This document shows, piece by piece, positions 33,729 to 41,345 of a DNA stretch of 46,373 nt (position 1 is its first letter; every line of letters begins with the position of its first letter). The notes below the pieces were generated by a model. That model saw only the letters and a program-made list of their open reading frames with translations, made no database searches and was not told where the DNA came from. A program made the position numbers and the translations under genes. Source of the stretch: DYEC01 sp034434695 (GTDB taxonomy: Bacteria > Chloroflexota > Anaerolineae > Anaerolineales > Anaerolineaceae); contig DAOTYY010000034.1 in assembly GCA_034434695.1 (NCBI GenBank), positions 1-46,373 of the forward strand, given 5' to 3'.

Positions 33729-34367
33729 TTACGCCCCTGGAATGGGTTCTTTCGGGATGAGAAAGTCACAACGTTCATCTCCACAGGACTTAGCCGTTAC
33801 CTGTGTGACACGAAACTCATTCCCGCCTGAGACCCATTTTAGCCCTTCAATTAGAAGACCAGTGGCAATAAAACAGGCTGGTTTATCGGTATGTCTGCCC
33901 CAGCAGACCGGACATCTGTGGATGGTGTAAATATAATGATCATCTTTTTCTTCCACGGTACTAAGCTGATCACTGGTAGTGCTGAAAATCTTTGCCATTG
34001 CATTAAGACCAATACGCATTTTGGCAGAAAGCGGCAGCACCTTAAAAGCCATATCCCCAACGCCAGCCAGCGCGCCAAAGTGTTTCAAAGCGTTGTCAAA
34101 TGTCGCCCTGCCTGCCCTCAGCGCCAAACCGCGACCTCCACGAGGACCATACATCTCCTCCAACGCACCGAAAATCGAGGAAAAATCAGCAAAATCAAAC
34201 TGTTTTTCCAGGTTGTCAGGAGGATAGTTGTCAATCAAATGCTGCAAGTTTGCCAGATTCAGGATAGCGCTCATGCCATTCTTGCCCATGACATCTTCCA
34301 ATGCCAATAAGGCAATGCGGGCAATTTTATTAGGGTAGTATAAGCCACTCTTGGGTATAGGGTCCAT
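33729..34367 (-). CDS. V4R domain protein
   Basis: A 212-residue cytosolic protein whose C-terminal half matches the V4R (4-vinyl reductase) small-molecule-binding domain: HRCPVCWG, then ACFIATGLLIEGLKWVSGG and the terminal VTAKSCGDERCDFLIPKEP. Cysteines in the CPVC and CGDERC motifs suggest metal or ligand binding. The N-terminal half (ILNLANLQHLIDNYPP) is the helical part common in prokaryotic V4R regulators. It is encoded between an LC7 protein and a response regulator, suggesting a sensory role rather than pigment synthesis. Confidence 0.82.
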   Translation of the reverse strand: MDPIPKSGLYYPNKIARIALLALEDVMGKNGMSAILNLANLQHLIDNYPPDNLEKQFDFADFSSIFGALEEMYGPRGGRGLALRAGRATFDNALKHFGALAGVGDMAFKVLPLSAKMRIGLNAMAKIFSTTSDQLSTVEEKDDHYIYTIHRCPVCWGRHTDKPACFIATGLLIEGLKWVSGGNEFRVTQVTAKSCGDERCDFLIPKEPIPGA

Positions 34368-34380
34368 AGGTGTCCGCTAT

Positions 34381-34752
34381 TCAGATCAATTTTGCCAAGT
34401 CTTCAGCAGCTCGGCGCATGTCCAGAAAAATTAAGCCCAGTTTTGCCTGCTCGCGCGCCAAGGCAGTCAGCACAGCTTCTTCCCCAACAGACATTAAGAC
34501 GACATAGCCTTTCTCGCCTTTGATGTAAACCTGTTCTAGCGAGCCGCGCCCTAGTTCGCCAGCGATACGCTCACCCAAGGCAAGCATTGCAGCAGACATG
34601 GCAGACACCCGATCTTCCTCAACCCCCTGAGGGAGCGCCGATGCAATCGTGAGTCCATCCACACTGACAATAGCTGAAGCTTCAATATCCGGCGAAGACG
34701 CTTGAAGCTCCCTTAATCGGTCAACCATCATTTGATTGCGTGTTTTGGTCAA
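34381..34752 (-). CDS. Roadblock/LC7 domain protein
   Basis: A 123-residue single-domain Roadblock/LC7 protein: DIEASAIVSVDGLTIASALP, then SAMSAAMLALGERIAGELG and KGEKGYVVLMSVGEEAVLTAL. Bacterial members (MglB-like) regulate small Ras-like GTPases or form signalling complexes. No MglA-type GTPase is in the window. The start is a TTG at 34752 with AAGGAG eight bases upstream. It heads an operon with V4R, response regulator and glycosyltransferase genes, driven by a good promoter at 34812-34840. Confidence 0.85.
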   Translation of the reverse strand: MTKTRNQMMVDRLRELQASSPDIEASAIVSVDGLTIASALPQGVEEDRVSAMSAAMLALGERIAGELGRGSLEQVYIKGEKGYVVLMSVGEEAVLTALAREQAKLGLIFLDMRRAAEDLAKLI

Positions 34753-34811
34753 GGCTGCACTCCTTTTTGATGGATCTAACCGGAAATCTCCGTAAACAAA
34801 TTACAAATGAT

Positions 34812-34840
34812 AATTTAGCACACCGGCAAGATTGTGTCAA
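34812..34840 (-). promoter_or_regulatory. promoter of the LC7-V4R-regulator-glycosyltransferase operon
   Basis: Minus strand: TTGACA (34840-34835), 17 bases, TAAATT (34817-34812). About 60 bases upstream of the LC7 start. Confidence 0.7.
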
Positions 34841-34964
34841 GTTTTGCGCCACCACCGAAACAACAGAATAACTGATCACCATTGGTGGTGGTAAGAACAT
34901 AAAGAAAACAAAAAGTCGAAATTACAAAATGTTGCAGGGCTATCCCTGTCAAGTCAAAAGATAA

Positions 34965-35062
34965 GAGTGTGTTGAAAAAGTCATATTTGGCGCATATCTA
35001 TACGCAAAATAGGCTATTTTACCGCCATATATAGGGAGTGTGTTTTGTTTTTCAACACCCTC
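34965..35062. mobile_element. 98-bp MITE-like element with 15-bp terminal inverted repeats
   Basis: GAGTGTGTTGAAAAA (34965-34979) and TTTTTCAACACCCTC (35048-35062) are inverted repeats with one mismatch. The interior is AT-rich and non-coding. The ends resemble those of IS5/IS1182-type insertion sequences, so this looks like an internally deleted, non-autonomous derivative. No convincing target duplication is visible. Its right end abuts the -35 box of the next gene. Confidence 0.55.
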
Positions 35063-35090
35063 TTTACAGTAGATTTTCTCCTGATAAAAT
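35063..35090 (+). promoter_or_regulatory. promoter of the thioredoxin-CcdA gene
   Basis: TTTACA (35063-35068), 16 bases, TAAAAT (35085-35090). The -35 box starts at the first base after the MITE-like inverted repeat. Confidence 0.55.
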
Positions 35091-35142
35091 ATCAGATAGG
35101 CCAACAACTTGTTCGTCCTTTTCTCTTGGAGGAAACAAACGA

Positions 35143-36543
35143 ATGTCATCTAACCGAATCACATTACCATTAACCTTTTTGCTAGGATTGCTTTTGTTAT
35201 TCGTTCTTAGTCCCTTACAACCAGCTCTGGCACAAACCACTGTACCTGAGAATAAGGTTATTATCTACTTTTTCTGGGGAGATGGCTGTCCACATTGTGC
35301 AAACGCAAAACCCTTTCTTGAAGAATTAGAGAAAACATACCCGCAAGTGGAAGTGCGCGCTTATGAAGTATGGTACGTTGACGAAAACCAGGAATTACTT
35401 AAAAAAATGGCTGCTACACATGGTTTTGAAGCCACCGCTGTTCCAACTTTTTTTATCGGAAATCAATACTGGGTCGGCTATAATGAAGTGATCAAAGCGC
35501 AAATTGAAAACGCTGTTAATGCCTGCTTGGTTTCAGTCTGCCCTGACCCGGGCACTGGTATTGACCCTAACATTTCAAGCTCTACTAATAACCCGTCCAG
35601 CACACCCGCTACGTCGCAAAGTCAACCGTCCTTACCTGAAAATTCAGCCAGCATTATTGACATCCCTGTTTTAGGTAAGATTAATCTGGAGACTCAACCC
35701 CTGTTTTTGAGTACGCTCATCATTTCTTTTGTAGATGGATTTAATCCTTGTTCGGTCTGGGTGCTGACCATGTTACTGGCGCTAACATTGCATACTGGCT
35801 CACGTAAAAAAGTCATTGTCATTGGTCTGGTTTTTCTAACGGTTACCGCATTGGTATATGCACTCTTCATCGCCGGGCTATTCACGATTTTCACTTTTAC
35901 CAGTTTTGTGGGCTGGATCCAAATTCTCGTGTCACTGATAGCGCTATTCTTCGCTCTGGTTAATATCAAAGACTACTTTTGGTACAAAGAAGGGATCTCA
36001 TTTACTATTTCAGATGAAAAAAGGCCGGGCATTTTCCAGCGCATGAGAAAAGTTATGGACGCCAGTCAATCCTTTTGGGGACTGCTGAGCGCTACAGTGG
36101 TACTTGCAGCGGGTGTTTCACTGGTCGAGTTTTCCTGTACAGCGGGTTTCCCGGTTTTGTGGACTAATTTGCTAGCCAATCAGAAGATAAGTGCAGCCGT
36201 TTTTATTGCTTTATTAATGGTTTATATGGTGATTTATCAATTGGATGAACTGGCAATATTTTTCGCTGCTGTGTTCACCTTACGAGCCAGCAAGCTTGAA
36301 GAAAAACAAGGGCGCATTTTGAAACTGATTGGCGGTATGCTTATGCTTACCCTGGCAGTCGTCATGCTGGTCAACCCCTCTATCATGAACAAGGTTAGCA
36401 GTTCACTTTTTGTCTTTGCAATTGCATTCGGAATAACATTGATAGTTTTGCTGATGCATCGGGTAATCTTACCTCATTTCGGAGTACAAATTGGCAGTGA
36501 GTTCGCTGCATATAAAGGCAAAACTAAACGCAAGCGCCACTAA
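35143..36543 (+). CDS. secreted thioredoxin-like domain fused to a CcdA/DsbD-type membrane domain
   Basis: A 466-residue fusion. Residues 1-30 are a signal peptide ending ALA-Q. Residues 35-140 form an extracytoplasmic thioredoxin fold with the CPHC redox motif (Cys49, Cys52). After a Ser/Thr/Pro-rich linker (about 155-185) six or more membrane segments follow. Their two conserved cysteines lie in FVDGFNPCSVWVLT (about 200) and VEFSCTAGFPVLW (about 330), as in CcdA/DsbD electron-transfer domains. The protein likely passes reducing power across the membrane to an outside disulfide partner. ATG 35143 has GGAGG upstream. Confidence 0.85.
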   Translation: MSSNRITLPLTFLLGLLLLFVLSPLQPALAQTTVPENKVIIYFFWGDGCPHCANAKPFLEELEKTYPQVEVRAYEVWYVDENQELLKKMAATHGFEATAVPTFFIGNQYWVGYNEVIKAQIENAVNACLVSVCPDPGTGIDPNISSSTNNPSSTPATSQSQPSLPENSASIIDIPVLGKINLETQPLFLSTLIISFVDGFNPCSVWVLTMLLALTLHTGSRKKVIVIGLVFLTVTALVYALFIAGLFTIFTFTSFVGWIQILVSLIALFFALVNIKDYFWYKEGISFTISDEKRPGIFQRMRKVMDASQSFWGLLSATVVLAAGVSLVEFSCTAGFPVLWTNLLANQKISAAVFIALLMVYMVIYQLDELAIFFAAVFTLRASKLEEKQGRILKLIGGMLMLTLAVVMLVNPSIMNKVSSSLFVFAIAFGITLIVLLMHRVILPHFGVQIGSEFAAYKGKTKRKRH

Positions 36544-36589
36544 TCATCAGGGGTAAAGAAAATCAGGAATACAACTTAAGTCATCAACT

Positions 36590-37060
36590 ATGAAACTCGA
36601 CATTCCCGGTTACGGAATTCTCGAAATCCATCACATTGTCTTGGACTTAAACGGTACGTTAGCAACAGATGGTGTAATACCCCAAACAGTTACAGCCAAA
36701 ATTGCTGAACTTTCAAAATACTTCCGAGTGGTTGTTACCTCATCTGATACATATGGCAACTTGCAAGAACTTGCTGACCACTTGGGTATTGAGGCATATT
36801 CATTGAAAAGTAACGATGCCTCTGATGAGAAACGGGACTTAATTTCTTTCATTGGGGCACAACATACCATTGCAATTGGTAACGGCTATAATGACGCAAA
36901 AATGTTAAAAGAAGCAGCCATTGGTATCTGCGTCATCGGCAAAGAGGGCGCTAACAGGAAAGCCCTTGAAAACGCAGACATTATCGTGACCTCTATTGAG
37001 GATGCCTTAGATTGCATCCTGAAACCCAAGCGGATTATCGCCAACCTGAGGAATGCCTGA
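36590..37060 (+). CDS. HAD-like protein (soluble P-type ATPase-like) with atypical motif I
   Basis: A 156-residue HAD-superfamily protein resembling the soluble P-type-ATPase-like group (COG4087-like). Motif I reads VLDLNGTLATDG: the nucleophile Asp19 is present but the general acid, usually Asp two residues later, is Asn21. Motif II is VVTSSD, and motif IV is GNGYNDAKML, followed by AAIGICVIG. Loss of the second Asp is typical of ATPase-like rather than phosphatase-like members. Substrate unknown. It follows the thioredoxin-CcdA gene by 46 bases on the same strand. Confidence 0.78.
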   Translation: MKLDIPGYGILEIHHIVLDLNGTLATDGVIPQTVTAKIAELSKYFRVVVTSSDTYGNLQELADHLGIEAYSLKSNDASDEKRDLISFIGAQHTIAIGNGYNDAKMLKEAAIGICVIGKEGANRKALENADIIVTSIEDALDCILKPKRIIANLRNA

Positions 37061-37145
37061 ACCACATAAAACAAATACGGCAACTCTTGAGTGACGAAGG
37101 AAATGTATCCCCATTACAACCCGCAGGTAGAAAGGAATTATTCTT

Positions 37146-38027
37146 GTGTTTGGGGCAATTGAAGCTGGTGGAACAAAATTTGTCTGCGCGGTCGGCACAG
37201 GACCAGATAACCTTCAATCCGAAATTCGCTTTCCTACCACAACACCTGAAGAAACCCTGCAAAAGTGCATTAAGTTTTTTCGGGAACAATCAAAAAGACA
37301 TACTCTCATCTCACTCGGCATTGCCTGTTTCGGTCCGATTGATCTTGATCCCCAATCCTCCACCTACGGGTATATTACCAGTACACCCAAACTGGGCTGG
37401 CAGAATACCAGCATAGTCAAATTTTTTCAAAACGCTTTAGAAATTCCCATTGCTTTTGATACGGATGTCAACGCGGCTGCATTAGGAGAAAGCCAGTGGG
37501 GTGCCGGGCAAGGTTTTGATCCCTTACTTTACCTAACTATTGGTACAGGGATCGGTGGTGGAGGAATTGTTAATGGTGCTCCACTACATGGACTACTCCA
37601 TCCCGAAATGGGGCACATCAGCATACCACACGATTGGAACGCTGACCCTTTTCCGGGTAACTGCCCTTTTCATGGCGATTGCTTTGAGGGGCTGGCATCT
37701 GGTCCAGCCATGAAACAACGCTGGGGACAGCCTGTCGAAACCTTGCCAGATAACCATCCAGCCTGGTCTCTGGAAGCCTATTATATCGCCAGAGCATTGG
37801 CGAATTTAATTTATGTGGTCTCGCCCCGTCGCATTGTCCTTGGTGGAGGCGTCATGCAAAATCTCGCTCTCTTCCCATTAATTCGTATGGAAGTGCAAAA
37901 AGCGCTAAACCAGTATGTCCAGTCGCCTGCTGTTCTGGAGAATATCGAGAACTACATTGTACCGCCAGCCTTAGGCAACCGGGCTGGCATATTAGGCGCT
38001 TTAGCGCTGGCAATGTCTATACGCTAA
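37146..38027 (+). CDS. ROK family sugar kinase, fructokinase-like
   Basis: A 293-residue ROK kinase. ATP-binding motifs are AIEAGGTKF at the N-terminus and TIGTGIGGGGIVNG in the middle. The catalytic Asp lies in FDTDVNAAALGE. The zinc-binding segment is GHISIPHDWN followed by CPFHGDCFEGLASGPA, the pattern of the fructokinase subgroup. It phosphorylates a hexose, probably fructose. The start is a GTG at 37146 with AAAGGA upstream. Its 3' end overlaps the convergent DsrE-like gene by 11 bases. Confidence 0.88.
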   Translation: MFGAIEAGGTKFVCAVGTGPDNLQSEIRFPTTTPEETLQKCIKFFREQSKRHTLISLGIACFGPIDLDPQSSTYGYITSTPKLGWQNTSIVKFFQNALEIPIAFDTDVNAAALGESQWGAGQGFDPLLYLTIGTGIGGGGIVNGAPLHGLLHPEMGHISIPHDWNADPFPGNCPFHGDCFEGLASGPAMKQRWGQPVETLPDNHPAWSLEAYYIARALANLIYVVSPRRIVLGGGVMQNLALFPLIRMEVQKALNQYVQSPAVLENIENYIVPPALGNRAGILGALALAMSIR

Positions 38028-38358
38028 TCACCTTCTTCGCCATACGCAATGCTTCAATGATATCACCCATGCCGCCAACCACACCTACCGCGACCTGATC
38101 CAAGAGACCAAAAAAGTTCAGGCAGGTATGACATATCACTAGCTCAACCCCCTGCGATTCGATTTTCTTCAAAATATCAATCGCTGGTGAACCGTGGCAA
38201 ATCAACTTGACACCATCCGTGTAGAACACAATCTTGCCGGGTAATTGCCGGTTTTCATCCAGCAATGTCAAAAATTTGACCGCCAATGCAGTCTGCAACT
38301 CAGCAGGCGCTTCCCCCATTCCATTGCGAGTGAAAAGTATAACCGTATCTTTGTCCAT
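38017..38358 (-). CDS. DsrE-like protein matching the C-terminal domain of YedF
   Basis: A 113-residue DsrE/DsrF-fold protein. The pattern TVILFTRNGMGEAPAEL, KIVFYTDGVKLICHGSPAID and GVELVICHTCLNFFGL (Cys76, Cys79) matches the second half of the selenium metabolism protein YedF, in which a TusA-like domain is normally fused ahead of it. The TusA half is a separate gene in the selenium operon here. The protein probably binds or transfers selenium or sulfur, an inference. ATG 38358 has AAAGGAG upstream. A TTG at 38457 is in frame, but that stretch forms a highly structured RNA. Start and ribosome site are covered by that structure. Confidence 0.82.
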   Translation of the reverse strand: MDKDTVILFTRNGMGEAPAELQTALAVKFLTLLDENRQLPGKIVFYTDGVKLICHGSPAIDILKKIESQGVELVICHTCLNFFGLLDQVAVGVVGGMGDIIEALRMAKKVISV

Positions 38359-38457
38359 TTCAGGTCTCTCCTTTTGCTGTAAATATGCGGGAAAGAGCCT
38401 TCCCAAAGCAAGACCGCCGGCACACACGCCGGCGGCAATTGGAGTGACCCGAAACAA
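38356..38457 (-). promoter_or_regulatory. riboswitch-like structured leader of the YedF C-domain gene
   Basis: On the minus strand, TTTCGGGTCACTCC (38454-38441) pairs with GGAGAGACCTGAAA (38371-38358) in a 14-bp helix with one A-A mismatch and one G-U pair. Its 3' strand contains the ribosome site and the A of the start codon. Inside are a perfect 8-bp hairpin, CCGCCGGC/GCCGGCGG (38435-38414), and a second stem, TTGCT/AGCAA, capped by GGGAAG-GCTC-TTTCCC (about 38404-38389). The layout is that of a three-way junction aptamer controlling translation. Class not recognised. Confidence 0.55.
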
Positions 38458-38604
38458 TCCCGATGCTTAAAAGAGGGTCAAAATAAGGGCGCCCTTCCAA
38501 GCGTGTGTGGAGTGAAATGGTCGCCAACTGGCAACCACTTTGTAATATCAGGTATAGCGGTAAGAATGGGCAATCATCTTTCCCTTTTTGAATAAAAAAT
38601 ACTC

Positions 38605-38653
38605 TATAATTATACAAGAAAAAAGAACTGTATCCAATATTTTGTTATATAAT
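38605..38653 (+). promoter_or_regulatory. tandem -10 boxes before the small membrane protein gene
   Basis: Two TATAAT boxes occur, at 38605-38610 and 38648-38653. The second ends ten bases before the ATG at 38664, which would give an almost leaderless transcript. -35 hexamers are weak for both. Confidence 0.4.
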
Positions 38654-38663
38654 AAGAACAACT

Positions 38664-39113
38664 ATGGAACAAAATCAAGACATTCCTTCAACCACTGCAA
38701 CTCAGTCTCCTTCAACTCAGCAAATCAGTTCTGAAGGCCGCCGTAGGCTAATTGTGGCAATCCTAATCGCAGTTATGTTGCTGGTATTGATTGCTGTTGC
38801 AGCCTATTTTCTTCTAACTGCTGAAACATCCACTACCAGCAAAATCCGTGACGTTTTTATCATCTTCATGGCATTGGAATCTCTGGTTATTGGTGCAGCG
38901 CTGTTTGTTCTCATGATTCAGCTCGCGATCCTGATCAATTTACTGCAAAATGAGGTTAGACCGATTCTACATTCCACAAATGATACAGTAAACACGTTAC
39001 GGGGTACAGTAACTTTCTTGAGTAATAATTTGGTCGAACCGGTAATCAAGCTTAACGAATACCTGGCTGGCTTCAAGCGTTTAATTGACTTGCTGAAGCC
39101 CGGCAAGCGGTGA
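38664..39113 (+). CDS. small membrane protein of unknown function
   Basis: A 149-residue protein. A Thr/Ser/Gln-rich N-terminus (1-27) is followed by two membrane segments (about 29-52 and 62-92). A C-terminal amphipathic part (NEVRPILHSTNDTVNTLRGT, LVEPVIKLNEYLAG) resembles DUF948-type proteins, which often precede YtxH proteins. That similarity is general and function is unknown. The YtxH gene follows 38 bases downstream. No Shine-Dalgarno site precedes the ATG. Confidence 0.75.
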   Translation: MEQNQDIPSTTATQSPSTQQISSEGRRRLIVAILIAVMLLVLIAVAAYFLLTAETSTTSKIRDVFIIFMALESLVIGAALFVLMIQLAILINLLQNEVRPILHSTNDTVNTLRGTVTFLSNNLVEPVIKLNEYLAGFKRLIDLLKPGKR

Positions 39114-39151
39114 TTCAAAAGATTTTGAGGTTATAGAAAGGAGAATTTATT

Positions 39152-39508
39152 ATGTCTGACCGAGATGAGTTTGGAGCATTTTTAATTGGTTTTGTGGTCG
39201 GTGGATTAACGGGCGCAGTGGCTGCGCTACTTCTTGCTCCGCAATCCGGCGAGCAGACTCGTACACTGATCAAAGACAAAGCCATTGAACTGCGCGACAA
39301 AGCTTCAGAAACTATAGATGAAGCATACAAGCAAGCAGAAGCTGCCGCCCTAGAAGCACGCACACGATTTGATGAGCTAGCCAAAATGACAAAAGAACGA
39401 GCCGAAGAACTACAGCAGCGCGGGCAGGTTATTTTAGAAGAACAGAAAAAGAAAATCAGCCGCAAATCTGAGCCCAAACCACCCGAAGAACCGGCCGCGG
39501 CTGAGTAG
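39152..39508 (+). CDS. YtxH domain protein
   Basis: A 118-residue protein with the YtxH/gas-vesicle-like N-terminus: GAFLIGFVVGGLTGAVAALL as one membrane segment, then LAPQSGEQTR, the family signature. The remainder (40-105) is a charged coiled-coil helix (LRDKASETIDEAYKQAEAAA), ending in a Pro/Glu-rich tail. Such proteins are linked to general stress in Bacillus; the molecular role is unknown. AAAGGAG precedes the ATG. Likely an operon with the preceding membrane protein. Confidence 0.85.
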   Translation: MSDRDEFGAFLIGFVVGGLTGAVAALLLAPQSGEQTRTLIKDKAIELRDKASETIDEAYKQAEAAALEARTRFDELAKMTKERAEELQQRGQVILEEQKKKISRKSEPKPPEEPAAAE

Positions 39509-39532
39509 TTTTATGTCACTATAAGTGGTTTT

Positions 39533-39563
39533 ACTGCGGTGCATTTTGATATTCAACCGCAGT
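39533..39563. terminator. hairpin after the YtxH gene
   Basis: ACTGCGGT (39533-39540) and ACCGCAGT (39556-39563) form a perfect 8-bp stem with a 15-base loop. The T-run on the + strand is absent. Confidence 0.4.
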
Positions 39564-39577
39564 AACAGGATTCTTCG

Positions 39578-39602
39578 CCCTCTTCCCCAATCAGGAAGAG
39601 GG
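39578..39602. terminator. bidirectional terminator between ytxH and nnr
   Basis: CCCTCTTCC and GGAAGAGGG form a perfect 9-bp stem with a 7-base loop, followed by TTT on the + strand. The stop codon of nnr lies in the loop, so the gene end is part of the hairpin. Confidence 0.6.
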
Positions 39603-41237
39603 TTTAATGTCTGGCTTGCTCTCAAGCAGCTGAAGCACATCAGCAATTGCTTCCAGTACATCTCCAGCCAAAACAGAAGCAGGGTGCCCTACCCGATCAG
39701 AAGCTACCAATCCAGCCTGTGCGTGCAACCATGCGCCTGCTAATGCAGCCTCATAAGCTGGAACACCTTGTGCAAGCAATCCAACAACCATTCCAGAAAG
39801 TACATCCCCCGTACCAGCACGTGCCAGCGCCGGCGTGGCAACCGGTATCACCGCAGCTCGACCATCTGGTGCAGCAACTACACTTAATGCACCTTTCAAA
39901 ACAATAACCTGCTTCCATTGTTCAGCATATTTGCGCGCCAGATTTAAACGCTCTTTCTGAACTTCAGGTGTCTCCATTCCGGTCAATACGCTCATCTCAC
40001 CAGGATGAGGAGTCAAGACAGAACCTTCCGGAAGCAATTTATCCCAATCAGGGATTCGGCTGAGCAGTTTTAATCCATCCGCATCAATAACCAGTGGTGG
40101 CAATCTCTCTTTCTTACCCCTCTGTTTTTTTTCTTCTCTTGCCTTGCTGACAAAACCAATAGCTGAACGTGCCGGGTGACTGCCAGCCAGAGTCAATAAG
40201 TTGCTTAGAAACTCTCTCGTGGTCTCCTCTAATCCCCATCCTGGGCCAAGCAATAACGCTGTTACGCGCTCAAGATTCTCTAAGATTAGTTCACAACCAT
40301 CACGGGCAATGACACCCAGTTCGTGCGGCAACAACAGCCATGTAGCTTCCGGTAACTGTCCTGCCAGTACGACATGCAAAGGTCCCGGCAACGCTACCCG
40401 CACCAGTCCAGCACCCACACGATAAGCCGCTTTTGCAGCCAGATAAGCCGCTCCAGTGTAATTTACCGACCCAGCTATCACCATTGCCGTACCAAACGTG
40501 CCTTTATGTGCATCCCTTGGCCGCTTCGGGAGTAAACCCTTTACCCGATTACCTGTCACCACCTCCAGGTTAATTTCCTTCCACCCTTTCAAACTGTCAC
40601 TTAAACCAATATCCGCAACCTCTAATCGTCCCAGATGCTCAAAAGCTGGAAAGCATAACATTCCCGTTTTTACCGCTGCCATACAAACGGTAATATTTGC
40701 AGGTATTGTTTCCACAGCAACTTCACCAGAATCACAATCCATCCCAGAGGGACAATCCACAGCTACTACAAACGGCAGTGGACGAAAATTTTTGACATGC
40801 CCAAGCAAGCGAGCCAGTTCTGGTTTCAACGGCAACTGCACCCCGGTTCCCAAAACTCCATCCAACAGAACGTTTGAAGATTTCAACCACGCATCCAGCT
40901 TCTTAAGACCTTTGTCCTGTTCAATGTCCACCACCTCTCCACCCGCTTGAATCAATCGCTGCATCAGTGGATCACCCTCTGGGCGCGGTCGAACAACATA
41001 AGAACGCGCCTGCCAACCGGAACGCGCTAGCTCAGTGAGTGCTACCATCGTATCTCCACCATTATTTCCAGAGCCCACCAGTCCTATCACAGACTGCCGG
41101 CCTCCTTCTCCAAAATTCGACAATACCACCCGCGCAACCTCACGACCGGCATTCTCCATCATTTGTTCGTAAGTAATGCCCTGCGCGTCAGCTTCCTGTT
41201 CAATCGCTCGCATTTCAGCCACTGTGACCAGTTTCAT
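39591..41237 (-). CDS. nnr: bifunctional NAD(P)H-hydrate repair enzyme (epimerase and ADP-dependent dehydratase)
   Basis: A 548-residue protein with both halves of the nicotinamide nucleotide repair system. The N-terminal YjeF_N epimerase has EMRAIEQEADAQG, GLVGSGNNGGDTMV and VDCPSG. The C-terminal ribokinase-like dehydratase (YjeF_C/CARKD) has FGTAMVIAGS, LTPHPGEMSVLTG, VLKGALSVVA and GTGDVLSGMVVGLLAQG. It restores hydrated NADH and NADPH. ATG 41237 with GAGGTG upstream is chosen; the frame extends to 41294 over promoter sequence. A low-complexity KAREEKKQRGKKE insertion occurs in the dehydratase half. Divergent from the spermidine-synthase-like gene. Confidence 0.94.
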   Translation of the reverse strand: MKLVTVAEMRAIEQEADAQGITYEQMMENAGREVARVVLSNFGEGGRQSVIGLVGSGNNGGDTMVALTELARSGWQARSYVVRPRPEGDPLMQRLIQAGGEVVDIEQDKGLKKLDAWLKSSNVLLDGVLGTGVQLPLKPELARLLGHVKNFRPLPFVVAVDCPSGMDCDSGEVAVETIPANITVCMAAVKTGMLCFPAFEHLGRLEVADIGLSDSLKGWKEINLEVVTGNRVKGLLPKRPRDAHKGTFGTAMVIAGSVNYTGAAYLAAKAAYRVGAGLVRVALPGPLHVVLAGQLPEATWLLLPHELGVIARDGCELILENLERVTALLLGPGWGLEETTREFLSNLLTLAGSHPARSAIGFVSKAREEKKQRGKKERLPPLVIDADGLKLLSRIPDWDKLLPEGSVLTPHPGEMSVLTGMETPEVQKERLNLARKYAEQWKQVIVLKGALSVVAAPDGRAAVIPVATPALARAGTGDVLSGMVVGLLAQGVPAYEAALAGAWLHAQAGLVASDRVGHPASVLAGDVLEAIADVLQLLESKPDIKPSS

Positions 41238-41282
41238 CCCATCACCTCTTACTATATCAAGTTGGAACTCTATTCGAGTTGA

Positions 41283-41312
41283 ATTATACAACACCCGCTT
41301 TGCAAGTATAAT
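41283..41312. promoter_or_regulatory. divergent -10 boxes between nnr and the spermidine-synthase-like gene
   Basis: TATAAT on the minus strand at 41288-41283 and on the + strand at 41307-41312 face away from each other. For nnr a TTATAC lies 17 bases upstream of its box. The -35 for the + strand gene is weak. Confidence 0.4.
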
Positions 41313-41345
41313 TTACTTCGTCACAGTACTCATTCTGGATAGCCT

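Larger units (their letters stand above)
34753..35142. other. intergenic region holding divergent promoters and a MITE-like element
   Basis: This 390-base gap has the LC7 operon promoter (34812-34840) and a long-range inverted repeat CCACCACC/GGTGGTGG (34849-34891). It also has a short hairpin CAGGG-CTAT-CCCTG near 34940, the 98-bp MITE-like element (34965-35062) and the promoter of the thioredoxin-CcdA gene (35063-35090). An open frame upstream of 35143 covers the MITE and is not credible coding. Confidence 0.6.
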
